From Kribbella sp. CA-293567 (GTDB lineage Bacteria > Actinomycetota > Actinomycetes > Propionibacteriales > Kribbellaceae), in the NCBI RefSeq assembly GCF_027627575.1, contig NZ_CP114065.1:62001-126000 (forward strand): a stretch of 64,000 bases of DNA, in the 5' to 3' direction. The notes below the pieces were generated by a model, which did no database searches, was not told where the DNA came from, and worked only from the letters and a program-made list of their open reading frames with translations. Positions 7,613 to 16,468 of this stretch are shown piece by piece (position 1 is the first letter of the stretch; each line of letters starts with the position of its first letter). Both the position numbers and the translations under genes were made by a program.

Positions 7613-8650
7613 TCAGCCGAGCAGGTCCTGCCAGACCTTCAGGAACCCGTCCGTGATCGTCTCGGGACGCACAGCGATCCGCAGCCAGTCCGGGCCCAGG
7701 CCAGGGAACGTATCTCCCCGCCGTACGGCGAACCCGCGCTCGCGCAACCGCTCCCGCAGTACCGCCGCACCCTCGACTCGCACCAGCACGAAAGGCCCGC
7801 GAGCCACCCCGTACGTCGAAACGCCGGCCGTCCCCGTGAGTCCTGCCAGCAAATGCGCACGTTGCCGATCCAGCTCGACCGCCGCCTGCCCGGCCTCGCC
7901 CAGCGCCCGCTCGTTGCTGCAGGCAATCGCGGCCGCCAGGGCGGGGGTGGACACCGGCCAGTGCGGCTGGACCGAGGCGAGTTGCTCGATCAGCCCGGGC
8001 GCCGCCACGAGGTAGCCGACCCGCAGCCCGGCCAGCCCCCAGGTCTTGGTGAGGCTGCGCACCACCACGAGCCCCGGGATCGAGGCTCCGAGCAGCGACT
8101 CCGGTTCACCGGGCACGGCGTCCATGAAGGCTTCGTCGACGACCAGGATCCGATCCGGACGGGCGAGCTCCCGCAGGTCGTCGGCGCGGTGCAGGACCGA
8201 GGTCGGGTTGGTCGGGTTGCCGATCACCACCAGATCCGCATCCGCCGGAACCGATCGGGGATCGAGGACAAAACCGTTCTCCGGGCTCAGCACGACCCGG
8301 TCGACCAGGTGGCCGGCTGATCGGAGCGCTGCCTCGGGCTCGGTGAACTGCGGGTGGACGACCACCGGGTGCCGCGGCCGGAAGGCCCGGGCGATCAACA
8401 CGAAGGCTTCGGCCGCGCCCGCGGTGAGCAGGAGCTGCGACGGATCACGGTGGTGCCGGTTCGCGACGGCGGCCAGCGCGGCGTCCTGGCGCGGGTAGGC
8501 GGCCAGGTCGGTCAGGCTCGCGCCGATCTCCTCGACCAGCCACGCGGGCGGCGTACCGGCGCGGACGTTGACGGCGAGATCGACCAGGCCGTGGCCCACC
8601 TCGAGGTCGCCGTGGTGGTCCAGGTCGAAGCCGTCCGCCCGTTGGGTCAC
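7613..8650 (-). CDS. CobC/Rv2231c-like PLP-dependent aminotransferase-fold protein
   Basis: A 345-residue fold-type I PLP enzyme related to histidinol-phosphate aminotransferase and CobC (L-threonine-O-3-phosphate decarboxylase, which makes the aminopropanol linker of cobalamin). The PLP lysine lies in SLTKTWGLAG, with the NPTNPT segment upstream and an R-containing substrate loop near the C-terminus (LRIAVRPE). Actinobacterial homologues are annotated as Rv2231c-family CobC. No other cobalamin genes are nearby, so the substrate is uncertain. GTG 8650 has no purine-rich site before it, so the start may differ slightly. It lies 51 nt after the nitrilase and 119 nt before the repeat-polypeptide gene. 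Confidence 0.75.
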   Translation of the reverse strand: MTQRADGFDLDHHGDLEVGHGLVDLAVNVRAGTPPAWLVEEIGASLTDLAAYPRQDAALAAVANRHHRDPSQLLLTAGAAEAFVLIARAFRPRHPVVVHPQFTEPEAALRSAGHLVDRVVLSPENGFVLDPRSVPADADLVVIGNPTNPTSVLHRADDLRELARPDRILVVDEAFMDAVPGEPESLLGASIPGLVVVRSLTKTWGLAGLRVGYLVAAPGLIEQLASVQPHWPVSTPALAAAIACSNERALGEAGQAAVELDRQRAHLLAGLTGTAGVSTYGVARGPFVLVRVEGAAVLRERLRERGFAVRRGDTFPGLGPDWLRIAVRPETITDGFLKVWQDLLG

Positions 8651-8701
8651 AGGCAGGAGGCTAGTCCCAAAGTCCTGACCAGGGGGCGGATCTCGGCAAA
8701 C

Positions 8702-9493
8702 CTAGCGAGAAGTCACCGTGAAGCGGCGGTTCCGCAGAGAAGGATTGCGGTGCCGGGTCTCGGCCAGCCGGTCCGTCGAGATCTCGGCCGAGACGAACCC
8801 GTCCGCTTCACCGGCAGCGGCGATCGCGATGCCCTGCGGATCGATGATCTGGCTCAGACCGCAGTACTTCTTGCCGTTCTGTGCGGCCGCGGCGACGTAG
8901 CAGGTGTTCTCGATCGCGCGTGCTGTCAGCAACGTGGTCCAGTGGTGCTCCTTGAGCGGCCCACGCACCCAAGCAGCCGGTACGACGAACACCTCCGCCC
9001 CCGCGTCGACCAGCGCCCGGGACAACTCGGGGAACCGCAGGTCGTAACACGTCATCAGCCCGAGCTTGCGGCCCGCGATCTCGACGACGACCGGCGCGAC
9101 GTCGCCCGGGGTCAGCTGATTGGACTCGCGGTAGCCGAACGCGTCGTACAGGTGGATCTTGCGGTAGGCACCGAGCAGATCGCCGTCCGGACCGACGGCG
9201 AGCAGCGTGTTGTACGGCCGGGCCTCGTCGCAGCTCCGCTCGAACATGCCCGCCACGATCGCGACACCGTGCTCGGCCGCGGCCTTGCGCAGCGTGCCGA
9301 CGAACTCCCCGTCGAGTGCCTCGGCCAGCTCGCCGACCGAGCCGCCGTCGATCGCGAAGTCGGCCATCATCGCCTCGGGCAGCACGACCAGATCGGTCCC
9401 CCCGACGGCGGCGCCGGCCACCAGGCGCGTCACCAACTCGCGGTTGGCGGCCTTGTCGGCCGAACTGGCGGTCTGCACCACGGCGATCTTCAC
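8702..9493 (-). CDS. Carbon-nitrogen hydrolase (nitrilase superfamily)
   Basis: A 263-residue cytoplasmic amidase of the nitrilase superfamily. The Glu-Lys-Cys triad is visible as LPEAMM, YRKIHLYD and MTCYDLRFPE, matching the Nit2/omega-amidase-like branch (possibly deaminated glutathione or 2-oxo-acid amides). GTG 9493 is chosen because homologues begin KIAVVQTAS at this point. An in-frame ATG at 9511 would add six residues and cannot be excluded. It could head a leftward transcription unit with the CobC-like gene. Confidence 0.85.
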   Translation of the reverse strand: MKIAVVQTASSADKAANRELVTRLVAGAAVGGTDLVVLPEAMMADFAIDGGSVGELAEALDGEFVGTLRKAAAEHGVAIVAGMFERSCDEARPYNTLLAVGPDGDLLGAYRKIHLYDAFGYRESNQLTPGDVAPVVVEIAGRKLGLMTCYDLRFPELSRALVDAGAEVFVVPAAWVRGPLKEHHWTTLLTARAIENTCYVAAAAQNGKKYCGLSQIIDPQGIAIAAAGEADGFVSAEISTDRLAETRHRNPSLRNRRFTVTSR

Positions 9494-9569
9494 CCTTCCA
9501 TGGTGCCCCATCCCGGCCGACTTGATCCGGACCCGCCGTGCGGTGCGAAGCAAGGGGCAGACTGAGGGA

Positions 9570-10109
9570 GTGGAATTCGACGCGGTGGTACTGGCCGGGG
9601 GTGGGTCCACCCGGTTCGGCGGGGTGGACAAGGCGCTGCTGGTGCTGGACGGGACCTCGCTGCTGGATCGGGTGCTGAAGGCAACGATTCTGGCCCGTTC
9701 GACGGTCGTCGTCGGTCCCGAGCGCGCGGTCTGCCGCGAGGTGGGGTGGACGCGGGAGGAGCCTGCCGGCGGTGGGCCGGTGGCCGGAATCGCGGCCGGG
9801 CTCGCCGTTGGACAGGCGCCGGTCGTGGTGCTGCTGTCCTGCGACCTGCCGTGGATCACCGCTCAGGAGGTCGGCGGGCTGGTCGAGAGCATCGGCGAGC
9901 TGGACGGGTTCGGGCTGCTCGATACGGGCGGCCGGGAGCAGTGGCTGGCGGCGGCGTACCGGCGTACTGCGTTGGTGGCGGCACTGGAGCGCGTGGGGGA
10001 CCCACAGAACCAGTCGGTACGGCGGTTGTTCCGCGGGCTGGAACTCGGCTGGTCGGCGCCGAGCCGGGCCGGCGACGACGTCGACTCCTGGGCGGACCTG
10101 GACGATTGA
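9570..10109 (+). CDS. MobA-like molybdenum cofactor nucleotidyltransferase
   Basis: A 179-residue nucleotide-sugar-transferase-like fold protein. The N-terminal LAGGGSTRFGGVDKALL loop is the nucleotide-binding signature of MobA (guanylyltransferase), MocA and relatives. A CDLPW metal-binding Asp follows near residue 90. It would attach GMP or CMP to molybdopterin. Neighbours do not include moa or mob genes, so guanine versus cytosine specificity is open. GTG 9570 is preceded by GAGG. It diverges from the nitrilase gene with 76 bp between starts. Confidence 0.8.
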   Translation: MEFDAVVLAGGGSTRFGGVDKALLVLDGTSLLDRVLKATILARSTVVVGPERAVCREVGWTREEPAGGGPVAGIAAGLAVGQAPVVVLLSCDLPWITAQEVGGLVESIGELDGFGLLDTGGREQWLAAAYRRTALVAALERVGDPQNQSVRRLFRGLELGWSAPSRAGDDVDSWADLDD

Positions 10110-10173
10110 CCCGTGGTACGCCGACCTGGCGGACGTCAGGCGACCACCGGACGAACGCAGTACCGTTACTGCC

Positions 10174-11151
10174 ATGCGAGCTGTGGTGTGTGAGGGAACT
10201 GGTGGCGTCGAGGTTCTGACGATCGGTGAGATCGAGGATCCCACCCCGGCGGTGGACGAGGTCGTCATCGACGTGATCGCCGCGGGAGTGAACCGCGCCG
10301 ACCTGCTCCAGCGGCAGGGCCACTACCCACCGCCGCCCGGCGCTCCGGGAACGATCGGGCTCGAGGTCTCGGGCACGATCGCCGCCGTCGGAGCCGAGGT
10401 CGAGGACTGGGCGGTCGGCGACGAGTGCTGCGCCCTGCTCGCCGGCGGCGGGTACGCCGAGAAGGTGGTCGTGCCGGCGCCGCAGGTGATGCCGGTGCCG
10501 GAGGGCGTCGACCTGATCAGCGCGGCCGCCCTGCCGGAGGTGGTCGCCACGGTCTGGTCGAACGTGTTCATGACCGCGCACCTGAAGGACGGCGAGACGC
10601 TGCTCGTCCACGGTGGCTCGTCCGGGATCGGCACGATGGCGATCCAGCTCGCGGTCGCGCACGGTGCCCGCGTGCTCTGCACCGTCGGCAGCAAGGACAA
10701 GATGGACTTCTGCACCCGGCTCGGCGCGGACGTCGCGATCAACTACAAGGAAGCCGAGTGGGCCTCGGTGGTGAACGAGGCGACCGGCAAGGTTGGCGCC
10801 GACGTGATCCTCGACATCATGGGCGCGAAGTACCTGGCGGACAACGTCAAGACCCTCGCGTACGACGGCCGGCTGGTGGTGATCGGCATGCAGGGCGGCA
10901 CCAAGGGCGAGCTGGACCTCGGCCGGCTGATGTCACGCCGCGGCTCGATCACCGGTACGGGGCTGCGGGTCCGGTCGGTGGCGGAGAAGGGCGAGATCAT
11001 CGCCGAGGTGGTCGGCCACGTGTGGCCGCTGGTGGCCGCGAAGAAGGTGCGGCCGATCGTGCACCGCACCTACCCGCTGGAGGCGGTCGCGCAGGCGCAC
11101 GAGGCGCTCGCGGAGTCCAACCACATCGGCAAGATCCTGCTGACCACCTGA
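10174..11151 (+). CDS. NAD(P)H-quinone oxidoreductase (PIG3/QOR type, MDR superfamily)
   Basis: A 325-residue zinc-free medium-chain dehydrogenase/reductase. It has an N-terminal GroES-like domain (QRQGHYPPPPGAP, typical of the PIG3/TP53I3 group) and a Rossmann domain with the HGGSSGIGTMAIQLA nucleotide loop near residue 150. The likely role is NADPH-dependent reduction of quinones or enones in the cytoplasm. ATG 10174 matches family starts. It follows the MobA-like gene by 64 bp. Confidence 0.85.
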   Translation: MRAVVCEGTGGVEVLTIGEIEDPTPAVDEVVIDVIAAGVNRADLLQRQGHYPPPPGAPGTIGLEVSGTIAAVGAEVEDWAVGDECCALLAGGGYAEKVVVPAPQVMPVPEGVDLISAAALPEVVATVWSNVFMTAHLKDGETLLVHGGSSGIGTMAIQLAVAHGARVLCTVGSKDKMDFCTRLGADVAINYKEAEWASVVNEATGKVGADVILDIMGAKYLADNVKTLAYDGRLVVIGMQGGTKGELDLGRLMSRRGSITGTGLRVRSVAEKGEIIAEVVGHVWPLVAAKKVRPIVHRTYPLEAVAQAHEALAESNHIGKILLTT

Positions 11152-11155
11152 CGGC

Positions 11156-11575
11156 CTACTCGGCCGTGGGGAAGTTGGCGGCCAGCCAGGCCGGATCCGG
11201 GGCGACCAGCTGGATGACGTCGATCCAGGTGCCTTCGGGGTCGCGGACGAAGAAGTGCCGCTGGCCCCAGACCTCGGTGACCACCTCGGTCTCCAGTGGA
11301 ACTCCGCCGTCGACGAGCGCGGCGGCGACCTGATCGGCGTCCTCGACGACGAAACCGAAGACGTTCGAGCTCTCCGGAAGCGCCGAGACGGCGGCCGGCA
11401 CCGACTCGTGACCGCGCTCGGTGATGGCCAGTTCCCAGTCCGCGTCACCGCGGCGCAGACAGACGAACCAGCCGATGTCGAGCGTGATCTTCAGGTCGAA
11501 GTGCCGCTGGTAGAACGCGGCGACCTCGGCGGGGCGTGTCGTGACGACGGTGGCACCGAAAGAAGCGGGTTGCAT
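11156..11575 (-). CDS. VOC-family protein (glyoxalase/bleomycin-resistance fold)
   Basis: A 139-residue single-domain VOC protein. It has two beta-alpha-beta-beta-beta modules, with metal-type positions E in FGFVVED and a late FFVRDPEGTWIDVIQL strand that is characteristic of the fold. The substrate is unknown. ATG 11575 follows a strong AAGGAG site. It is divergent from a TetR gene, with an operator between, so it is probably the repressed target of that regulator. Confidence 0.85.
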   Translation of the reverse strand: MQPASFGATVVTTRPAEVAAFYQRHFDLKITLDIGWFVCLRRGDADWELAITERGHESVPAAVSALPESSNVFGFVVEDADQVAAALVDGGVPLETEVVTEVWGQRHFFVRDPEGTWIDVIQLVAPDPAWLAANFPTAE

Positions 11576-11589
11576 AGATCTCCTTGAGT

Positions 11590-11625
11590 ACTACATCTGT
11601 TGTGGTTAAGTACGACAGTTGTAGT
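11590..11625. promoter_or_regulatory. TetR-type operator between the VOC and tetR genes
   Basis: Imperfect palindrome: ACTACATCTGT at 11590-11600 and ACAGTTGTAGT at 11615-11625, with 10 of 11 positions complementary, separated by 14 bp that include TGGTTAAGT. It lies centrally in the 73-bp divergent intergenic region, so one bound dimer pair could control both genes. Confidence 0.7.
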
Positions 11626-11648
11626 GCACCTCTGGTAATCTTGTCAAC

Positions 11649-12239
11649 GTGCCGAGAAACCCGGAACGCCGTACTCAGCTCGCCGACGCAGGCCTCGCCG
11701 TACTGGCCGAATCGGGCGCCCGCGGCCTCACCCACCGCGCGGTCGACGCCGCCGCCGGACTGCCGGCCGGTACTGCGTCGAACTACTTCCGCAGCCGCGA
11801 CGCCCTGCTCGGCGCTCTCGGCGAGCGGATCTTCGAGCGACTGACCCCGGACGAGGCCGTACTGGCCCCACTGGCCGAGCGCGCACCATCGGTCGACCTG
11901 GTCGTCGACTACGTGCGCTACATCGTCGAGCGGCTGCTCGGCCGGCCAGAGCTCTCACTCGCCCTGCTCGAGCTGCGCCTGGAAGCGACTCGACGACCAG
12001 AGCTGAACGAGATCCTGTCGCGCACCCTGCAACAGGGCTTCGACACCGACGTGTCGTTCCATGTTCAGGCCGGCCTGCCCGGCGGCGCCGAGGAAGTGCG
12101 GCTGCTGCACTTCGCGATCGACGGCTTGGTTCTCGACCAGCTGACCCCCGGCGTCGGCCGCCGGTACGACGTGGAAACCGTCACCGCCCGGCTGGTCCGG
12201 CGACTGCTGCACCAGGACGGGACCGATCGAGCTCGTTGA
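11649..12239 (+). CDS. TetR-family transcriptional regulator
   Basis: A 196-residue protein with an N-terminal TetR helix-turn-helix (GLTHRAVDAAAGLPAGTASNYF, about residues 26-47) and an all-helical ligand domain with an HFAIDGLVLDQL helix. It should repress by binding the palindrome upstream, controlling itself and the divergent VOC gene. The GTG start at 11649 is the first in-frame start compatible with the domain. The ligand is unknown. Confidence 0.85.
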   Translation: MPRNPERRTQLADAGLAVLAESGARGLTHRAVDAAAGLPAGTASNYFRSRDALLGALGERIFERLTPDEAVLAPLAERAPSVDLVVDYVRYIVERLLGRPELSLALLELRLEATRRPELNEILSRTLQQGFDTDVSFHVQAGLPGGAEEVRLLHFAIDGLVLDQLTPGVGRRYDVETVTARLVRRLLHQDGTDRAR

Positions 12240-12246
12240 CCGGAGC

Positions 12247-12270
12247 ATACTGAGTATGCATACTCAGTAT
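12247..12270. promoter_or_regulatory. Perfect 24-bp PadR-type operator
   Basis: ATACTGAGTATG followed directly by its exact complement, a perfect 24-bp palindrome ending 2 nt before the ATG of the padR gene. Its half contains the ATAC/GTAT pattern common in PadR operators. The position implies autoregulation of the padR-ABC operon. It also leaves no room for a conventional ribosome binding site. Confidence 0.8.
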
Positions 12271-12272
12271 CT

Positions 12273-12878
12273 ATGTCGATCAAACACGGTCTGCTGGCGT
12301 TGCTCCGGACGGAGCCGAAGTACGGGTACCAACTGCGCGGCGAGTTCGAGGCGGCCACCAACTCGACCTGGCCGCTGAACATCGGGCAGGTCTACACCAC
12401 CCTGACCCGGCTCGAACGCGACGGTCTGGTGCAGGCGGGACCGGCCGGCAAGGACGACGACGGGCGAGCGCTGTACGAGATCACCGCGGCCGGCCGCGAC
12501 GAGCTGACCAAGTGGTTCGAGACCCCGGTGACCCGGGAGTCGCGGCCGCGGGACGAGCTGGCGATCAAGCTCGCGCTGGCGCTCGCCGTACCGGGGATCG
12601 ACGTCTCGGCGGTGCTGCAGCGGCAGCGCGCCTCGACGATGCGGGCCATGCAGGAACTGACGCGACTCAAGCGCGGCAGCCGCGACGGTGAGATCTCCTG
12701 GCTGCTGGTGCTCGAGTCGATGATCTTCGGCGCCGAGGCGGAGATCCGCTGGCTGGACCACTGCGAGGCGATGCTCTCCCGCCACCGAAGGTCCACCCAG
12801 GCCGGTACGCCGGCCGCGCAGGCATCGGCAGCTCAGCTCGAGGACCAGGCAGACCTAGAGGCGGAGGCCCACCGATGA
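12273..12878 (+). CDS. PadR-family transcriptional regulator
   Basis: A 201-residue regulator. It has a winged-helix domain with YGYQLRGEFE and LNIGQVYTTLTRLERDGLV, the hallmark of PadR proteins, then a C-terminal Vir_act_alpha-type helical dimerisation domain. It is the first gene of an operon with an ABC ATPase and FtsX-like permease, overlapping the ATPase by 4 nt (ATGA). It probably senses a drug or envelope stress and controls the transporter through the palindrome immediately upstream. The mRNA may be leaderless, because the operator runs to 2 nt before the ATG. Confidence 0.9.
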   Translation: MSIKHGLLALLRTEPKYGYQLRGEFEAATNSTWPLNIGQVYTTLTRLERDGLVQAGPAGKDDDGRALYEITAAGRDELTKWFETPVTRESRPRDELAIKLALALAVPGIDVSAVLQRQRASTMRAMQELTRLKRGSRDGEISWLLVLESMIFGAEAEIRWLDHCEAMLSRHRRSTQAGTPAAQASAAQLEDQADLEAEAHR

Positions 12879-13594
12879 ACGCGATCCTCGACATCCGCAA
12901 CCTCTCCCGCGTGCACGGCACCGGCGAACAGGCCGTGCACGCCCTCCGTGGCGTCGAGCTGTCGGTGGCCGCCGGCGAACTGGTCGCGGTGATGGGCCCG
13001 TCGGGTTCGGGCAAGTCCACCCTGCTGACCTGCGCCGGCGGTCTCGACCGGCCGACCAGCGGCGAGATCCTGATCGACGGCAACGACCTGGCCACGCTCG
13101 GCGCCAAGGCGGTCGCCGCGCTGCGCCGGCGCCGGATCGGCTACGTCTTCCAGGACTTCAACCTGATCCCGGCCCTGACCGCGGCCGAGAACGTGATGCT
13201 GCCGCTCGAGCTGGACGGCACCCGGGCCCGGACCGCCCGCAAGTACGCCGAAGCCGCGCTGACGGAGGTGGCCATCCCCGAGCTGGCCGACCGATTTCCC
13301 GACGAGATGTCCGGCGGTCAGCGGCAGCGCGTCGCGATCGCCCGCGCGATCGTCGGCGAGCGCCGGATCCTGCTCGCCGACGAGCCGACCGGAGCCCTCG
13401 ACTCGGAGACCGGCGAAGCCGTCCTCCAACTCCTGCGCGACCGCTGCGACCAGCACGGGATCGCCGGGGTCCTGGTCACCCACGACGCCCGGCACGCCGC
13501 CTGGGCCGACCGCGTCGTCTACCTGCGTGATGGCGTCCTGGTAGGTCAGTCGGGTCCGCTGCCCGAGGCCGACGTGCTGCTGGAAACCCACTGA
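12875..13594 (+). CDS. ABC transporter ATPase (MacB/LolD type)
   Basis: A 239-residue nucleotide-binding protein with Walker A GPSGSGKST at residues 41-49, a Q-loop in GYVFQDFNLIP, signature MSGGQRQRVAIARA, and Walker B ILLADEPTGALD followed by the H-loop THDARH. These match the MacB/FtsE/LolD group, whose partners are FtsX-like permeases that work on envelope substrates rather than translocating them through the membrane. It overlaps both neighbours (4 nt with padR and 1 nt with the permease), so it is part of a tight three-gene operon. Confidence 0.95.
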   Translation: MNAILDIRNLSRVHGTGEQAVHALRGVELSVAAGELVAVMGPSGSGKSTLLTCAGGLDRPTSGEILIDGNDLATLGAKAVAALRRRRIGYVFQDFNLIPALTAAENVMLPLELDGTRARTARKYAEAALTEVAIPELADRFPDEMSGGQRQRVAIARAIVGERRILLADEPTGALDSETGEAVLQLLRDRCDQHGIAGVLVTHDARHAAWADRVVYLRDGVLVGQSGPLPEADVLLETH

Positions 13595-16230
13595 TGGCCG
13601 GCTGGCGGCCACCGCTGCGGATCGCCCGGCGAACCGCCCGGCGTTCCCTGGGGAGGACTCTGCTCGTCGCCGCGCTGATCGGCGTACCGGTCTTCGCGGC
13701 GTCCTGGATCGGGCTGATGAACGCGGCCGACAATCCCACCGGCGAGACGCTGGCCCGCGAGACGATCGGTACGGCGGATGCGCAGCTCACCGTGTCGGCG
13801 TACGGGAAACTCAATCCCTGGCCGGAACGCCCCGGCCCGTCGTCCGGCTCACCGGGCCCACTGGCGGGCACCGAACAGCGGGAGCGGGACACCGGCAAGG
13901 TCGATCCGCTGCAGCTCCTGCCGGCCGGCAGTACGGCGGCCCGCAGGTTGACCGAGGTGGGCAAGGCGGACCTTCGCGGCCCGCATGCCGATACCTCCGT
14001 CCGGCTGTTCACCGGTGACGGTCGCAGCCCGCTGGCGTCGGGCACCTTCAAGCTCGACAGCGGGCAGATGCCCGGCAGGCCGGCCGAGGTCGCGATCTCC
14101 CCCGCGCTCGCGAAGTACCTGGACCTGCTCGACGGCGACAAGTTGCGGGCCGGCGCGGCGGTGACCACCGCGGACGATCAGCGGTACGCCGTCGTCGGGC
14201 TGGCGCGCAGCCTCAGCGGGCCCGGTGAACGAGCACTTTTCGCCACTCCGGACAGTGCACTGGTGGCCCCCGATTCGAGCACTTCCCTGGTCTACCTGGC
14301 CGATCTGCCGGCCGGCACCGATGCGGACGCGCTGAGCGACCAGCTGCTCGCCAACGGCCTGGAGTTGTTGCCCCGAGCAAATATCATCGACCCGCCGCCG
14401 ACTGCCCTCGGTCCTACCACCGACGCGGGCGCGACCGCCGTGATGGCGCTGGTGATCGGCTTCGGCGTACTCGAGATCGTGCTGCTGGCCGGCACCGCGT
14501 TCGCGGTCGGCGCGCGGCGGCAGACCCGTGAGCTCGGCCTGGTCACCGCGGCCGGTGGCACGCCTCGCGACATCCGCCGCATCGTCCTTGCCCAGGGCGC
14601 TTTCGCGGGGGCGACCGGCGCGGGCGGCGGGCTGCTCCTCGCGCTCGTGGCCACCATCGCCGGCCGGCCGTTGTGGGAACGGATGTTCTCGACGCTGATC
14701 TCCAGCATCGAGATTCCGTGGCTCCAACTGCTGCCGATCGCGCTGCTGGGACTGCTGGCCGGGCTGGCCGCGGCGGTGGTACCGGCCGTCAGCGCGGGCC
14801 GGATGGCGCCGATGGCAGCCCTGAGCGGCCGGTTCACGACGGCGGGCGGGGAGGTCAAGCTGCGCAAGCCGGCGCTCGTTTTGGTCGGCGCCGGTGTGGT
14901 CAGCACTGTTCTCGGCAGCATCTGGATGTCCGGCGAACTCGAAGCGGCTCGCCAGCGAGTGGCCGAGCAGGTCGAGTCGTACCGCGCCACGGTGACGCCG
15001 ACCGGGCCGATCGCCCTGGTCCTGTTCGGGATCACCGCCGCGCTCATCGGACTGGTGTGGCTACTGCCGAACCTGGTCGCCAAGCTGGCCGGCCTGGCCC
15101 GGGTCCTGCCGTTGAGCGGACGGCTCGCGTTGCGCGACGCGGCTCGCCACCGGCACCGTACGGGTCCCGCCGCGGCGGCGATCATGATGTCCGTCGGAGC
15201 GACGGCGGCGATCGCCTTCGCGGTCTCCAACTCGGTCGCGGCCGAGTCCGCCGACTACGTTCCGGACAGCATCCACGGCGACGTCGTACTGGAGTTCGGT
15301 GGGGTTCCCTATTCGCCTGCCACCGTCGAGAAGACGGGCTTTCTGCTGCCGACCAAGGCGACCTACGAGCTGGGGCAGGTGGCCCGGGTGGGCCAGAAGA
15401 CCTTCCCCGGTGGATACACGCCGTCGCTGACGGTGTTCACGCCCATCTCGCAGGGGCAGTCGGGGTACTCCTTGATGGCCGTCGATCCGGCGTACGTCGC
15501 GCGGTTCCCCGGCTACGGACCGAAGGCCGCTGCCGCGTTGCGGGCCGGCAAGGTGGTCGTGCCGTCCACGGCCGCGATCTCCGGCGGCTCGGTCAAGCTG
15601 ACCACCGACGACGACCTGGAAGGGAAGTCGACGACGCCCCACCCCGCGGCGCTGGTCCCGTCGGCGCCGACGACCGGGCGGTTGTCGATCTCGGCCCTGA
15701 TCAGCACGGAGGCCGCGAAGAAACTCGGCACCGTCACCACCTTCCGGGCTGTCTACGAGCTGAAGCGGGCACCCACCGAGGGCGAACTCGCGGCGGTCGC
15801 CACGCTGCTCGGACACGACGACTCCGTGAAGGTCGAGAAGGGATATCAGAGCCCTGCCCGGCTGGCGTTCCTCGTGCTGATGGGGGTGGCATCGCTTGTC
15901 ACGCTGCTCGGAGTCGCGATCTCGGTCTCGCTGTCTGCGGCGGAGGGGCGCGCAGACCTCGCGACCTTGGCCGCTATCGGCGCTCCCCCACGGCGCCGGC
16001 GAAGCCTCGCGGCCGCTCAGGCCTGGGTGCTCGGCCAGCTGGGTTGCCTGCTCGGCGCGGGAATCGGGGCGCTCTACGGCTATACCGCGCACGCTGCCTT
16101 CGGCTCACCACAGTTCGAGATCCCCTGGCGGGAGCTTGCGGGCATCGTGATCGTGGTGCCGTTGTTCGCCGGGCTGCTGGCCTGGTTGCTGACCAGGTCC
16201 CGGCTGCCGATGGTCAGCCGGGTCGACTAG
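13594..16230 (+). CDS. FtsX-like ABC transporter permease (878 residues)
   Basis: A large actinobacterial FtsX/MacB-type permease with two FtsX domains. One transmembrane helix lies near the N-terminus (TLLVAALIGVPVFAASW), then a ~230-residue extracytoplasmic domain. A helix group follows at about residues 280-420, another helix near 470-490, a second extracytoplasmic domain, and a final three-helix group at about 760-870. It pairs with the preceding ATPase to form a mechanotransmission-type transporter, possibly for peptide antibiotic resistance or lipoprotein handling; the substrate is inferred only from the family. ATG 13594 overlaps the ATPase stop by 1 nt. Confidence 0.9.
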   Translation: MAGWRPPLRIARRTARRSLGRTLLVAALIGVPVFAASWIGLMNAADNPTGETLARETIGTADAQLTVSAYGKLNPWPERPGPSSGSPGPLAGTEQRERDTGKVDPLQLLPAGSTAARRLTEVGKADLRGPHADTSVRLFTGDGRSPLASGTFKLDSGQMPGRPAEVAISPALAKYLDLLDGDKLRAGAAVTTADDQRYAVVGLARSLSGPGERALFATPDSALVAPDSSTSLVYLADLPAGTDADALSDQLLANGLELLPRANIIDPPPTALGPTTDAGATAVMALVIGFGVLEIVLLAGTAFAVGARRQTRELGLVTAAGGTPRDIRRIVLAQGAFAGATGAGGGLLLALVATIAGRPLWERMFSTLISSIEIPWLQLLPIALLGLLAGLAAAVVPAVSAGRMAPMAALSGRFTTAGGEVKLRKPALVLVGAGVVSTVLGSIWMSGELEAARQRVAEQVESYRATVTPTGPIALVLFGITAALIGLVWLLPNLVAKLAGLARVLPLSGRLALRDAARHRHRTGPAAAAIMMSVGATAAIAFAVSNSVAAESADYVPDSIHGDVVLEFGGVPYSPATVEKTGFLLPTKATYELGQVARVGQKTFPGGYTPSLTVFTPISQGQSGYSLMAVDPAYVARFPGYGPKAAAALRAGKVVVPSTAAISGGSVKLTTDDDLEGKSTTPHPAALVPSAPTTGRLSISALISTEAAKKLGTVTTFRAVYELKRAPTEGELAAVATLLGHDDSVKVEKGYQSPARLAFLVLMGVASLVTLLGVAISVSLSAAEGRADLATLAAIGAPPRRRRSLAAAQAWVLGQLGCLLGAGIGALYGYTAHAAFGSPQFEIPWRELAGIVIVVPLFAGLLAWLLTRSRLPMVSRVD

Positions 16231-16269
16231 AACCCCCAGTACGCCGTACGCCGTTGCAGCTTGTTGCCT

Positions 16270-16443
16270 TTAGCACCTACTCGGCGATCGCGCCAGGTCG
16301 GGATGGGCGATCGGGTGCAGCGGCGTACTCGTGACGCGCCACTGACCGCAGCCGCACTGCTGGTAGGTGAGCAGTCCTTCGCTGACGGGATGCGCCGAGG
16401 CGACCCGCCAGCTGTGCCGGTGTGCTTCTTCCGTGGTGGTCAT
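16270..16443 (-). CDS. Small conserved-looking protein with Cys-Gly-Cys motif
   Basis: A 57-residue protein starting MTTTEEAHRHSW. It has an SEGLLTYQQCGCGQWRV segment that resembles short uncharacterised actinobacterial proteins with a possible metal-binding CxC and upstream His residues. It is divergent from the CGNR gene with 25 bp between starts. The function is unknown. Support is moderate: codon use is GC3-rich, the ATG is well placed, and the sequence pattern is not random-looking. Confidence 0.55.
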   Translation of the reverse strand: MTTTEEAHRHSWRVASAHPVSEGLLTYQQCGCGQWRVTSTPLHPIAHPDLARSPSRC

Positions 16444-16468
16444 GAGTCCATCGTGCTGTAATGGCATT

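Noticed and set aside
5497..7656. A 719-codon open frame on the plus strand over the JmjC and repeat genes
   Set aside because: It is the antisense shadow of real minus-strand genes in very GC-rich DNA. No family similarity, and the minus-strand frames have motifs and ribosome sites.
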